NCBI RefSeq assembly: GCF_003852895.1
Contig: NZ_QUSW01000001.1
Location: 1,450,250 to 1,514,249, forward strand
Reading direction: 5' to 3'
DNA from: Rhizobacter terrae
GTDB taxonomy: Bacteria > Pseudomonadota > Gammaproteobacteria > Burkholderiales > Burkholderiaceae_C
DNA: 64,000 nt
Position 1 is the first letter of the stretch; each line of letters opens with the position of its first letter. Shown here one piece after another: positions 1-10,136 of this stretch. The translations under genes were made by a program, and so were the position numbers. Under the pieces are notes generated by a model that was given only the letters and a program-made list of their open reading frames with translations, was not told the DNA's origin and did not search any database.

Positions 1-3000
1 GTAGTACGAGTAGGTGGTGCCGCCGTTGGCATCGGTCGTGCGCGTGAGGTTGCCCACGGCGTCGTAGCCGTAGAAGGTCTCGACCCTGCCGTAGCCCTCG
101 GTGGCGCCGGTGCCGTAGGCCACACCGAAGGTCAGGCCGTCGCGGTACTCGTGGACCTTGCGGTTGAGCAGGTCGTACTCGTAATGCACCGTGCGATCGT
201 TGCTCGACGTGCTGCCCGGGGTGAAGCCGTCCACCGACCAACTGGCGGCGGCCTCGGCAAACTCCGTCACGGCGACGAGATTGCCGGCACGGTCGTAGTC
301 CTTGGTGGTCAGGTAACCCAGGCCGTCCACCGTGGCGGTCTCGCGGCCGAGCGCGTCGTAGTAGTGGCTGACGCCCACCCACTCGCCGGAAGCCACGGTG
401 CCGGTGCGCAGGCTTTCCTGCGTCTGCAGTTCGCCAAAGGCGTTGTAGCTCATGCGCGTGGCCTTGGACGACATGCGTCCGACCCCTTGCTCGCCAGTGA
501 CGCCTTCGTACACCCAGGTCTGCGGCTCCTCGACCAGCACGGTGCGGCCCAATCGGTCGTAGTGGCTGGTGACGATGCGGTCGTCCGTGTGGCTCACGCT
601 GGCCAGCACGGTCTCCACTGCGGCGATGTCGGGCGCCGAGGCGCCGCGCGAACCCATCGAGGTCGCGGCGGCATAGCGGTCGAGCTGCGTCACATCGCCG
701 AAGGTGTCGCGCGTATAGCCGGTGACGTAGCCTGCGGCATCGACGTCGTAGCGCACCTCGCCGGCCTTGTCGTAGGCCTTGTAGCTCCAGTTGCCCGACA
801 CGTCGCGGTTGGCCACGGCCTGGCCGAAGACGTCGTAGACCGTCTGGGTGTACAGCGACACCTCGGTGGCGGCGTACTCCGTGCGCGCAGCCAGCCCGCC
901 GGTGGACAGTGCGTCGGCGGAGGCCCTGTAGACGGCCACCTGCGGGTAGTCCACACGCACCTGGTGGCCCAGCTTGTCGTAGGAATAGCTCGTGGTGCGC
1001 TGCTCGCCGGGGCGGCCCTGCGCCTCGGTGCGCGTCTTCAGGTTGCCGAAGGCATCGTAGGTGTAGGCGGTGACGATGCTCTCGTGGTAGTTGATGCCGT
1101 CCGTCAGCGTGCCATCCACGAGGGTGAGCAGCGTGAACAGGTCGACCTGCGGCGAGATTTCGCGGGCCAGCTTGCCGTTGGCGTCGTACTCGTAGTTCCA
1201 GACGGCGCGGTTCTTGTTGGTGAACTTGACCTTGTTGCCCAGGCCGTCGTATTCGTACTCCTCGACACCGCCCATCGCGTCGGTGTGCTTCTTCAGGTAG
1301 CCACAGGCGTCGTAGTCGAAGGTGTCGACACGGTCGGGTCCGGCGTCAGCAGCGTTGGCCAACGCGGTGTGGACCGCCTCGGCACTGGTGGCCAGCGCCG
1401 GGTCGATGCCTCGGGCGTACACCGTGCTCCTGGCCACGCGGCCCACGCCGTCGTACTCGCTGCCCTTGACGCTGCCCGTCGCGTCGACGGTGAAGACGAG
1501 GCGGTTGGCCGCGTCGTAGGCCATGCGGGTGTGGCGGTTCCGGCCGTCGTCCGGTGCATTGACCAAGGTGGTCAGGTCCGAGTTGTCCCGAGTGACGACG
1601 GTGGTGTTGTCCAGCGCAAGCTGGCCCACGTAGGACACCGTCTGGACGACGTTGCCGTGCGCGTCGTACTTCATCTCGCTGACGGCGCCATCCGGGCCGA
1701 TGGAGAACACCTGGCGATTCGCCTTGTCGAACACCGCGCGGGTGGTGCGGTCGGCATCGGTGTGGAGGATGCCGTTGAGCGCCGCGAGGGTGATGGGCGT
1801 TCCACCCGGCACCTTGTTGGCGTAGGCCGACTGCAGCACCACGTTGCCGTTGTTGTCGTAGCTGCGCTTGACCAGCGCGCCATCGGCCGCGACGGTGTAC
1901 ACGCAGCGGTCGGCCGCGTCGTAGACCATCTGCGTCACGCGATCATGGGCAGCATCCACCCTGACGGACGCGGGGTCCACGCCGGCACCGATGGTCGTCG
2001 CGTAGTCGGTGCGGCGAACGAGGTTGCCGTCGCTGTCGTACTCGAAGTGGGTCACGGCACCCATGCCGTCCACCGAATAGCTCAGGCGCCCGGCCTTGTC
2101 GTACTGGTAGCGCTGGGTGATGTTGTCCGGGTTGTCGGCCACGCCTGCGGCGGCGGCATCGAGCAGGCTTTGCGTGAGCCCGGTGTTCGGATCGATGCGC
2201 GTGGCATAGGCCGTGCGCTCGATGACGTTGCCGTTGCCGTCGAACTTCTGCTGCACGAGGCCGCCGGTGCCGTCCACGCTGTAGACGGCGCGGTCGAGCG
2301 CGTCGTAGAAGCGGCGGTTCACGACGTCGTGCGCAGGATCACGCACCGGCACGGGCTCCCACGAGGCATCCGTGAGGTTCACCGATGCAAGCTTGGTGGC
2401 ATAGCCGATCTGCTCGGACACATTGCCGCTGGCGTCGTAGCGCAGTTCGGTCACGTCGCCACCGCCGTTGACGGTGTAGCGCAGGCGGCCGTCGCGGTCG
2501 TAGCTGCGCAGCTCGACCAGGTCGTGGGCCGGGTCGAACTGCAGCAGGGCCGCCACTTCGTCGGGGCTGATCCGGTCGCCGAGGGTGGACACGTCCACCG
2601 TCGCAGCCAGTCTGCCGCTGAGGCGCACGCGGCCCTCGGCGTCGTATACCGTGCCGGTGACCCGGCCGGTGGGGTCGATGGTCGCCACGAGGCGGTTGTC
2701 GCCGTCGTAGGCGTAGTGCGTGACGTGGCCGTTCTCGTCCGTCGACGTCAGGACGTTGCCGTTGCCGTCGTAGGTGTAGCTGCGCGTGAGGTTGAGGGCG
2801 CCCACGCCGTCCGGATCCACGTGCTCTTCCTTGCGGCGGCCGAGGCCGTCGTACACGTAGCGCGTGACCGTGCCGCCTGGCGAGGTGACCTTGAGCACGT
2901 TGCCGTGCGGGTCGTAGTCGTAGGTCGTGGCCAGGTTGAGCCCGCCCACGTCCACCGTCTTCATGAACACCAGTCCGCCATCGGTGTACTTGAACTCCGT

Positions 3001-6000
3001 GCGCACGTTGTTCGGGTCGACGATGGCGGTCTGCTCGCCCTTGGCGTCGTACTCGTAGGAGGTCTTGAGCTTCAGGCCGCCGTTGTCCACGACCCGCGTG
3101 AGCACACGGTTGGCGGCGTCGTAGGTGTAGTCGACCTTGTTGCCGTTGGCGTCGGTGGTCTGCGTCAGGCGGCCCGCGTGGTCGTAGCTGCTGCCCGTGG
3201 TGGTCAGCGGCGTCGCGGTGCCGGTGAGTGCGCCGTTCTTGTCGTAGCTGTAGGTGGTGGTGTTGCCGCGGGCATCGGTGACGGTCTGCACCTGGCCTTC
3301 GCGGTTGCGCACGGTGGTGACGCTCACGCCTTCGGCCGTGGTCACGGTGGTGCTGCGGGCGGCGTCGTCGTAAGCGTAGGTGGTGGTGTTGCCGGTCGCG
3401 TCGGTCTGGGTGTGGACGCGGCTGAAGGCGTCGTAGGTGGTGACGCGGGTGGCGTTCAGCGGGTCGGTGGTGGCGATGACTCGGCCCAGGCGGTCGTAGG
3501 TGACGGTGCTCTGGTTGCCATTGCCATCGGAGGTGTAGTTGGCACGGCCAAAGGCGTCGTAGCCAATGAACGATCCGGTGGACGCTCCGGGCGAGCTGTG
3601 ATCCATGTAGTTGGCGAGACCGCGCCGGTCGTAGCCATGCTGGATCACTTCCTGGCCAGGTACCGTGCTCTCGGCGGATGTCAGCTCGCGGGTTTCTTGG
3701 CTGAGTTCACCGAAGCTGTCGTAGGCATAGGCCCAGTCCGCTCCCAGCGCATCCACCTTGCGCGACACCTGCCCGAGCACGTTGTACTCATAGCTGGTGA
3801 CGGAGTTGGGGCCTGCCGCCACCACCGGATCGACCATTGCATGAAAGGCCGCATCGGCGATGCCGCCCTTGACCGCCGCCAGCTGCGCCGCGGTCAGCCG
3901 CTTGCCGGCCGCCACCTGGGACGTGAGCTGTCCCAGCGAGTTGTAGTTGCGCACAGCGATCTCGCCGGCGGCATTGATGGTGTGGGTGAGTTGGCCCGCG
4001 CCGTCGTAGACGTAAAGCGTCTTCAGGCCATTCGGATCGGTCTCGCTGGTGAGCCGGCCCGCAGCGTCATAGGCATAGCTGGTGCCGTACTGCGCCCAGA
4101 TGGTGTTGATCTGCGCCGTGGTGAGCGTGCCCGTGAGCAGCGCCCCGCCTTCGGCGGACAGGCGTGCCGTCACGCGGCCCTGGATGTCGTAGCGCACGTT
4201 GAGCATGCGCACGTCGGCCGTGCCGGCCGCCACCGTGGTCTTGGTGAGGTTGCCGACCTTGTCGTACACGAACTGCGTCACCGTGCCCGAGGTGTCGGTC
4301 TGCTGGATGACGCGGTTGTCCAGGTCGTAGCCGTAGGTGGTGGACTGGTCGGCCGGCGAAGACGCCGGGCGCAGCGCCAGCAGGGTCTTGGCGGTGTCCA
4401 GGTCGGCGCTGACCGGCGTGGCGTAGCGGATGACCTGCTGCAGGTTGCCGTCCAGGTCGTAGATGCTCTCGGTGAGGTATCCCTCGGCATCCACGATGCC
4501 CACCACCTGCCCGCGGGCGTTGTAGATGTTGTGGGTGCGCTGGTCGGCACCCGCCAGCGTGTTCGACTGGGTGCTGGCAGCCACCAGCACATAGAAGCTG
4601 CGCGATGAGGTCGCGCCCGACGGGTCGGAGGCGCTGACGTTGAGTTGCAGCACGCCGGCATCGGCATCGCCCGGGATGCCCATGAGCGTGTGAGTCGACG
4701 CGTCGAAGCGCAGCCACGCCGGCAGGGGCTCGCCGGTCCCTGCCGTGACGCGGTATTGCAGCGGCTCTCCGGTGAGTTCCGTGAACGCGGGCACCGTGTA
4801 GTTGAAGACCTGGCCGGCCGACGCGTTCTGGTTCGGCATGGCGGTAGGCACCACCGGCTGACGCTCCACGCTCAGGGTGAAGGTGGTGGACACCTTGGCG
4901 CCGAAGTTGTCGGTGGCCGTCACGGTCAACACGAGCGGGCCTGCCGCTGTGGACGGCGGTGTACCGCTGAAGGTGCCGGTGGCTGCGTCGAAGCTGAGCC
5001 ACGTGGGCAACGCGGCGCCGGTCGAACGCTTGGCGCTCAGGGTGATGGTGTTGCCCACGTCCGGGTCGCGGAACGTGACCGGGGGCACCTGGAAGCGGTA
5101 GGCCGTGCCCACGGGGACGGACTGGTTGGCAAGGGGCACCACCACCATCGGCGTGCTGTTGACGGTGAGCGTGAAGCTGCCCGTCACAGCCGCACCCAGC
5201 GCATCGGTGGAGGTGATGTAGAGCGTGTACACGCCGGCATCGGCCTGCGTGGGCGTGCCGGTGAAGCGCCGCGTGGCCGGGTCGAAGTTGATCCAGCTGG
5301 GCAGGCCCACCGGACGGTACACACGCGTGTCGCCGTCGGCATCAGGGAAGGTGGGCGAGGTGTAGGTCCAGGCAGTGCCGACCGTGGCCTTCTGCGCCAC
5401 CAGGGTGGGCACGGTGGGCGCCGCATTGACGCGCAGCGAGAAGACGTTGCTCGCCGCCAGGCCCTTGCCGTCGGTGGCACGCAAGTCGATGGACAGGGTG
5501 CCCAGGTCTGTTGCACCCGCGGTGCCGGAGAAGGTGCGCGTCGCGGGGTTGAAGGACAGCCAGGCCGGCAGGGCCGCACCGCCGGAGAGCGTCGCGCTGT
5601 AGGTCAGCGAATCGCCGGCATCGGAATCACTGAAGGCGCCTGCGGGAACGGTGTACGAGAAGGCCAGGCCTTGCGTCGCCACCTGCAAGGCCACGCCGAG
5701 GTTGACCTGCGGGCGGTGGTCGCCCACGTTGACGGTGAGCTTGGCGCTGGCGATGCGGCCGAGCGGGTCGGCGGCATTGATGGTGATGACGGCGTCGTTG
5801 CCCAGGTCCGTCGCCGAGGGCGTGCCGCTGAAGGTGCGGGTGGTGGCGTTGAAGCTCATCCACGCCGGCATGCCGCTGGCGGTATAGGTCAGCGTATCGC
5901 CGTCGACATCGACAAAGGCGCCGGTGGGCACGGTGTAGCTGAAGGCCGCGCCCGTGGGCGCGAACACGCTGCCCAGCAGCGGGTCGGCCGCATAGGGCAC

Positions 6001-9000
6001 GCCGTTGCCGGTGCTGGCCACCACGCGCAAGGTGATGTCGGCGTACTTGGATCCACCTTGGGCGTCGGTCGCGGTGATGCGCACGGTGACCGTGCTGGCC
6101 GCCGTCGGCGTGCCGGAGAAGCTGCGCGTCGCCGGGTTGAAGCTCAGCCATGCGGGCAGCGCGGCACCGGAACTCAGCGTCGCGGTGTAGCTGAGCGTGT
6201 CGGTGGTGTCGGGGTCGACGAAAGCGCTGGCCGGCAGCGTGTAGTTCCACGCCTTGCCGGCCTTCAGGCCGTAGCTCAGGCCCGAGATGTTGGTGGTGGG
6301 CAGCGTGTCGACATTGATCGTGAACACGCTGGCCGCCGTCTGGCCGAAGCGGTCGGTCGCAGTGACCTTGACCGACAACAACCCGGCGTCGCTGTACTGC
6401 GGCATGCCGCTGAAGCTGCCGACGGTGGGCTCGAAAGCTAGCCACGACGGCAGCGGTGCGCCGCTGGCCAGGGTGGCGGAGTAGCTGAGCCAGTCACCGG
6501 CGGTTTCCGAGAAGGCGGTGGCCGGCAGCTTGAAGCTGAACTGCGCGCGCGGGCGAGCCGTCTGCGCCGTGATGGGCGTGGCCGCAACGGGCGCGGCATT
6601 GACGGTGAGGCTGAACGATGCCGAGACTTGCGCGCCCGCCAGGTCCATGGCGGTCACGCTGACCTGCACCACACCGGCATCCGCCGCGGTGGGCGTGCCG
6701 GAGAAGGTCCGCGTCGCGGCATCGAAGCTCAGCCAGGAAGGCAGCGGCGAGCCGTCGGTGCGCGTGGCGAAGAAGGTCAGCAGGTCGGCGGCGTCCGGGT
6801 CGGCGAAGCTTGCCGCGGGCACGCTGGCGCTGAAGGCGGAGCCGGCCTGGACCACGCGGTCCACGAGCGGAGCGACCACGACCGGCAGGCTGTTGACGAC
6901 GAGGTTGAAGGTGGCCGAGGTCGCCGCACCGGCAATGTCGGTGCCGGTCACACGCAAGGCGATGCTGCTGCCCATGCCCAGCGGCGGTGTGCCGCTGAAG
7001 CTGCGCAGATTCGCATCGAAGCTCAGCCACGACGGCAGGGCCGATCCATCGGCCAGGGTGGCGCTGTAGCTCAGGTTGTCGCCTGCGTCGGCATCGGTGA
7101 ATGCCGGGGCGGTGAAGGACCAGTAGCCACCGCCGATCGCACTCTGGTTGGCGATGGCCACGGCCGCCGGCGGCGTGTTCACGCGCACGGCGAAGTTCGT
7201 CACGGCATGCGCGCCCGTGTCGTTCGTGGCGGTGATGCGCACCGACAGCAGGCCGGAGGCCGTGGCGGGCGGCGTGCCCGCCAGCGTGCGCGTGGCCGGG
7301 TCGTACACCAGCCAATCGGGCAAGGCGCTGCCATCGGCCAGCGAAACGGCATAGCTGATCTCGCCGCCGTCGGCGAGGTCGGTGAACACGTCGGCATCGA
7401 GCACCAGGCTCAGGGCCGAGCCCACCTGCACGGTCTGGTCGGCCACGGGCTTGGTCAGCACGAGGGAGACGTTGGCATCCCTGGAGGCGTAGCGCACCTG
7501 GTCCACCAGGCGGCCGGCGGCGTCATAGCGGAACTCCGTCAGGTAGTTCTCGCCATCGATGCTGGTGCGCAGCAGGCCGTCGCGATCGTAGAAGTTGCGG
7601 GTGACGCGGTTGTACTTGCCACGCAAGGGCTGGATGTCATCGGGCGACACCGAATCGCCGAACGCGGACACATCCACCGTGTGCTCGTAGTCGATACTCG
7701 CCACGACGCGCGACGCGCCGTCGTACTGGGTCTGCGTGACGCCGCCCTTCGCATCCACCACCTTCACCAGGCGGTCTGCCGCGTCGTAGGCGCGCCAGGT
7801 CTTGTCATCGAGTGCAGAAGCCAACGGCCGGATGGCAGCCAGCGCCGGATTGGCGGGCGCACCGGTGCCATCGACCAGCAGCGACAGGTTGACCGGGTTG
7901 GCATAGCCGATGCTGAGCGTCAGCAGATTGCTGGCGTTGTAGCGGTACTCGGTGAGATGGCCGGAAGCATCGATGTCCGCAGCCTTGCGCCCGACGCTGT
8001 CGTACAGCGCCCAGCTGCGCACGCCGGTCGGGTCCTGCGTCATCAGCAGGCGGTTGTCGGCGTCGTAGAAGTAGCGCGTCGTGCCCAGGGCCACGCCCTT
8101 GTTCGATTGCACGACCGACGACAGTCGGCCCGCATTGTCGAAGCTGCTGATGGTGACCAGGCCACTGGCCAGCGTGACCGTGGTCCTGTTGCCGACGTCG
8201 TCGTAGGTGGTCGTCGTGGTGTTGCCCAGCGCATCGCGCGCCGTGAGCACGCGGCCCATGCCGTCGTAGGTGAAGCGCGTCGTGGCGGCCTTGGCCGACA
8301 CCGTCTTGAGCAAGGCCCCTGATTGGTCGTAGACGTACTGCGTGACGGACTGGTTGCCGTCCAGCACGCCGGCGCCGGTCGCATCGGTCGAAGCGTACGA
8401 GGTGCTGCGGGCGAGTTGGCCCCGGTGGTCGTAGCTCATGTCCGAACGGACCACGGCCGTGCCGTCTTGCGCGGCTGCCCAGGTCGCCATGGCCGATTCC
8501 GTCGGAACGGCCGTCGCGGCCAAACCGCTGACCGGGTAGGCCTGCGCACCATAGGCGATGCTGGCCGTGCGGTTGCCCTTGGCGTCGTACCGGTATTCGG
8601 TCACCCGGCCTTCGGCACTGATCGAGAAACGCAGCTGGTTCTTGCCAGCCGCGTCATACACATGCCGCGTCGTCAGCGGGTCGCGCGCCGCATCGGCGCC
8701 AGACGCAGCGGTCGCGAACACCGTCTCGGTGAGCAGCTGATTGCGAGCGTCATACGTGCGGGACACGGCGTTGCCAGCCGAGTCCTGCTGGGACACCTGG
8801 TTGCCCTGCGCGTCGTAGCCCATGGTGACGAAGGTGCCGTCGGCATGGTCCACCCGCACCAGATGGCCTGCTTCGCCATAGGCAAACTGCGTGGCACCGG
8901 CCGCATTCTCGATGCGGATCAACTGCCCGTCGGCGTCATACCCGAACACGGTGACCTGCCCGACCGGATCCACCACCGTCGTGCGGCGTGCCGCGGTGTC

Positions 9001-9924
9001 ATAGGTGTAGGTGGTGAGGTGCCCTTGCGCATCGGCCACGCTGGCCACGCGGTATTCGCTGCCCACCAGCACATACTCGATGTGCAGCAGGGTGCCATCG
9101 TCTTGCGTGATGGTGGAGATGCGGCGGCTCGTGCCTTCGTAGGTGTACCCGGTGTGGTAGACCTTGCCGTCGCTCACGTCGTTGTCCGTCGGGCTCAGGT
9201 CCACGGTCACGCCATTGAGTCGATTCTGCGCGTCGTAGCTGTAGCGCACCCGCGTCAGGGTGGTGGCCGCAGCCCCGGTGCCGTAGGCGGTGCGGACCTG
9301 GGTCAGGTTGCTGCCGGTGTAGTCGAAGAAGACGGTCTCGCCCGAGGCATCGGCAATGCTGGCGATCTGGCCGGCCGCGTCGTAGCTGTAGCTCAGGCTG
9401 TTGCCGGTGGTGTCGGTGGTGGACAGCAGGCGCCCGCTGCCGGTGGCGTCGTAGACCTGCCGCAGGCCGGTGTTGCCATCGGTCCAGGTGAACTGGGTGG
9501 CCGACCAGGTGATCTTGTCGTGGGCCCCGGCGCCATTGACGTTGACGTAAGCCGACAGGGACGCATCGAAGGCATACGTGGCCTGGGCACCGTCCTGGTC
9601 GGTGCGCACGATCTGGCTGCCGGCCGCGCCCAGCGTGCCGACCACCGAGATCTGCTGGCGGTAGATGCCTTCGGCCCAGTTGTCGGCGTTGTCGTCATCC
9701 AGCCGGCCCTGGCTGTTGTAGGTGCGCAAGGCCGTGACACCGAGGCCCACGCCCACCAGGCGCTCGTCCTGGTCTTGCACGACCAGGTTGCCGTTGGCCA
9801 CGTTGACGTAGGCCTGCTCGCCGTTGCGCCCCTGCCCCGCCGACCCCACCCCCCCCTGGTTGCCCAGGGTCACCAAGGAGGTGAGGCTCAAGCCCAGGCT
9901 GTTTCCGCTGACGATCGCGACCAT
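1..9924 (-). CDS. Giant YD/RHS-repeat protein with ten internal Ig-like repeats (3' end outside window)
   Basis: One open frame runs from an ATG at 9924 (AGAGGA ribosome site about 6 bases upstream) to the left edge, 3308 codons with no stop in the lines I translated. Residues about 30-820 and 1790-3308 are YD repeats of the RHS family (many copies of the type YDxxGRL/YDxxGNV). Residues about 825-1785 are ten tandem beta-sandwich repeats of He_PIG/cadherin-like type. There is no signal peptide. The start MVAIVSGNSLGL followed by YVNVANGNLVVQ and RTYNSQG resembles, from memory, N-termini of other very large YD proteins. RHS proteins form shells around toxin domains or act in adhesion; the C-terminal end that would decide this lies outside the window. 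It lies downstream of two TPR genes on the same strand. The family call is firm; the function is open. Confidence 0.93.
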   Translation of the reverse strand, partial: MVAIVSGNSLGLSLTSLVTLGNQGGVGSAGQGRNGEQAYVNVANGNLVVQDQDERLVGVGLGVTALRTYNSQGRLDDDNADNWAEGIYRQQISVVGTLGAAGSQIVRTDQDGAQATYAFDASLSAYVNVNGAGAHDKITWSATQFTWTDGNTGLRQVYDATGSGRLLSTTDTTGNSLSYSYDAAGQIASIADASGETVFFDYTGSNLTQVRTAYGTGAAATTLTRVRYSYDAQNRLNGVTVDLSPTDNDVSDGKVYHTGYTYEGTSRRISTITQDDGTLLHIEYVLVGSEYRVASVADAQGHLTTYTYDTAARRTTVVDPVGQVTVFGYDADGQLIRIENAAGATQFAYGEAGHLVRVDHADGTFVTMGYDAQGNQVSQQDSAGNAVSRTYDARNQLLTETVFATAASGADAARDPLTTRHVYDAAGKNQLRFSISAEGRVTEYRYDAKGNRTASIAYGAQAYPVSGLAATAVPTESAMATWAAAQDGTAVVRSDMSYDHRGQLARSTSYASTDATGAGVLDGNQSVTQYVYDQSGALLKTVSAKAATTRFTYDGMGRVLTARDALGNTTTTTYDDVGNRTTVTLASGLVTISSFDNAGRLSSVVQSNKGVALGTTRYFYDADNRLLMTQDPTGVRSWALYDSVGRKAADIDASGHLTEYRYNASNLLTLSIGYANPVNLSLLVDGTGAPANPALAAIRPLASALDDKTWRAYDAADRLVKVVDAKGGVTQTQYDGASRVVASIDYEHTVDVSAFGDSVSPDDIQPLRGKYNRVTRNFYDRDGLLRTSIDGENYLTEFRYDAAGRLVDQVRYASRDANVSLVLTKPVADQTVQVGSALSLVLDADVFTDLADGGEISYAVSLADGSALPDWLVYDPATRTLAGTPPATASGLLSVRITATNDTGAHAVTNFAVRVNTPPAAVAIANQSAIGGGYWSFTAPAFTDADAGDNLSYSATLADGSALPSWLSFDANLRSFSGTPPLGMGSSIALRVTGTDIAGAATSATFNLVVNSLPVVVAPLVDRVVQAGSAFSASVPAASFADPDAADLLTFFATRTDGSPLPSWLSFDAATRTFSGTPTAADAGVVQVSVTAMDLAGAQVSASFSLTVNAAPVAATPITAQTARPRAQFSFKLPATAFSETAGDWLSYSATLASGAPLPSWLAFEPTVGSFSGMPQYSDAGLLSVKVTATDRFGQTAASVFTINVDTLPTTNISGLSYGLKAGKAWNYTLPASAFVDPDTTDTLSYTATLSSGAALPAWLSFNPATRSFSGTPTAASTVTVRITATDAQGGSKYADITLRVVASTGNGVPYAADPLLGSVFAPTGAAFSYTVPTGAFVDVDGDTLTYTASGMPAWMSFNATTRTFSGTPSATDLGNDAVITINAADPLGRIASAKLTVNVGDHRPQVNLGVALQVATQGLAFSYTVPAGAFSDSDAGDSLTYSATLSGGAALPAWLSFNPATRTFSGTAGATDLGTLSIDLRATDGKGLAASNVFSLRVNAAPTVPTLVAQKATVGTAWTYTSPTFPDADGDTRVYRPVGLPSWINFDPATRRFTGTPTQADAGVYTLYITSTDALGAAVTGSFTLTVNSTPMVVVPLANQSVPVGTAYRFQVPPVTFRDPDVGNTITLSAKRSTGAALPTWLSFDAATGTFSGTPPSTAAGPLVLTVTATDNFGAKVSTTFTLSVERQPVVPTAMPNQNASAGQVFNYTVPAFTELTGEPLQYRVTAGTGEPLPAWLRFDASTHTLMGIPGDADAGVLQLNVSASDPSGATSSRSFYVLVAASTQSNTLAGADQRTHNIYNARGQVVGIVDAEGYLTESIYDLDGNLQQVIRYATPVSADLDTAKTLLALRPASSPADQSTTYGYDLDNRVIQQTDTSGTVTQFVYDKVGNLTKTTVAAGTADVRMLNVRYDIQGRVTARLSAEGGALLTGTLTTAQINTIWAQYGTSYAYDAAGRLTSETDPNGLKTLYVYDGAGQLTHTINAAGEIAVRNYNSLGQLTSQVAAGKRLTAAQLAAVKGGIADAAFHAMVDPVVAAGPNSVTSYEYNVLGQVSRKVDALGADWAYAYDSFGELSQETRELTSAESTVPGQEVIQHGYDRRGLANYMDHSSPGASTGSFIGYDAFGRANYTSDGNGNQSTVTYDRLGRVIATTDPLNATRVTTYDAFSRVHTQTDATGNTTTYAYDDAARSTTVTTAEGVSVTTVRNREGQVQTVTDARGNTTTYSYDKNGALTGTATPLTTTGSSYDHAGRLTQTTDANGNKVDYTYDAANRVLTRVVDNGGLKLKTSYEYDAKGEQTAIVDPNNVRTEFKYTDGGLVFMKTVDVGGLNLATTYDYDPHGNVLKVTSPGGTVTRYVYDGLGRRKEEHVDPDGVGALNLTRSYTYDGNGNVLTSTDENGHVTHYAYDGDNRLVATIDPTGRVTGTVYDAEGRVRLSGRLAATVDVSTLGDRISPDEVAALLQFDPAHDLVELRSYDRDGRLRYTVNGGGDVTELRYDASGNVSEQIGYATKLASVNLTDASWEPVPVRDPAHDVVNRRFYDALDRAVYSVDGTGGLVQQKFDGNGNVIERTAYATRIDPNTGLTQSLLDAAAAGVADNPDNITQRYQYDKAGRLSYSVDGMGAVTHFEYDSDGNLVRRTDYATTIGAGVDPASVRVDAAHDRVTQMVYDAADRCVYTVAADGALVKRSYDNNGNVVLQSAYANKVPGGTPITLAALNGILHTDADRTTRAVFDKANRQVFSIGPDGAVSEMKYDAHGNVVQTVSYVGQLALDNTTVVTRDNSDLTTLVNAPDDGRNRHTRMAYDAANRLVFTVDATGSVKGSEYDGVGRVARSTVYARGIDPALATSAEAVHTALANAADAGPDRVDTFDYDACGYLKKHTDAMGGVEEYEYDGLGNKVKFTNKNRAVWNYEYDANGKLAREISPQVDLFTLLTLVDGTLTDGINYHESIVTAYTYDAFGNLKTRTEAQGRPGEQRTTSYSYDKLGHQVRVDYPQVAVYRASADALSTGGLAARTEYAATEVSLYTQTVYDVFGQAVANRDVSGNWSYKAYDKAGEVRYDVDAAGYVTGYTRDTFGDVTQLDRYAAATSMGSRGASAPDIAAVETVLASVSHTDDRIVTSHYDRLGRTVLVEEPQTWVYEGVTGEQGVGRMSSKATRMSYNAFGELQTQESLRTGTVASGEWVGVSHYYDALGRETATVDGLGYLTTKDYDRAGNLVAVTEFAEAAASWSVDGFTPGSTSSNDRTVHYEYDLLNRKVHEYRDGLTFGVAYGTGATEGYGRVETFYGYDAVGNLTRTTDANGGTTYSYY
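4570..7455 (-). repeat. Ten tandem Ig-like (He_PIG) repeats inside the YD-repeat gene
   Basis: The segment codes for ten repeats of about 96 residues (about 290 bp). Each has a core of the form LPxWLxFD/N, then SGTP, then VTATD and a closing V-N-x-x-P linker. The Trp codon of the core falls near 7310, 7020, 6730, 6440, 6150, 5860, 5565, 5295, 4995 and 4710. The pattern is that of putative Ig domains (He_PIG, PF05345) or dystroglycan-type cadherin repeats. Such arrays usually act as stiff spacers or calcium-dependent stalks on secreted proteins. The repeats differ at many positions, so this is an old array rather than a recent DNA duplication. Confidence 0.88.
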
Positions 9925-10136
9925 GAAATTCCTCTGCGAATGCTGCTGTGTTCTTGCTTGTGGCTGCCGACGGGAAAGTCCCATCGGGGCTGTACGGCAA
10001 TACGTCAGCGGAATTTCCGGTTGGTTTAGGCGCGACCCCTTGTTTCAGTGGGTTGATCGTGAATACGCCTCGAACTGCGGCAAAAGGGATGGCAACGCGT
10101 GCACTGCGTCACGCCCAGTCCCGCCGAGTCCGCGAA

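Noticed and set aside
1..9924. Possible frameshift in the giant gene
   Set aside because: Lines sampled at 1, 2221, 2281, 4081, 4561, 5041, 7441, 7501 and 9841 all read in the same frame with sensible repeats, so no shift is needed.
151..10029. Very long open frames on the plus strand (151-4608, 4645-6441, 6628-8322, 8323-10029) opposite the YD-repeat gene
   Set aside because: They are antisense shadows of a GC-rich, repeat-rich gene. Their products are repetitive Val/Gly/Arg/His chains without domain logic, while the minus-strand frame gives clean YD and Ig-like repeats in every line checked.
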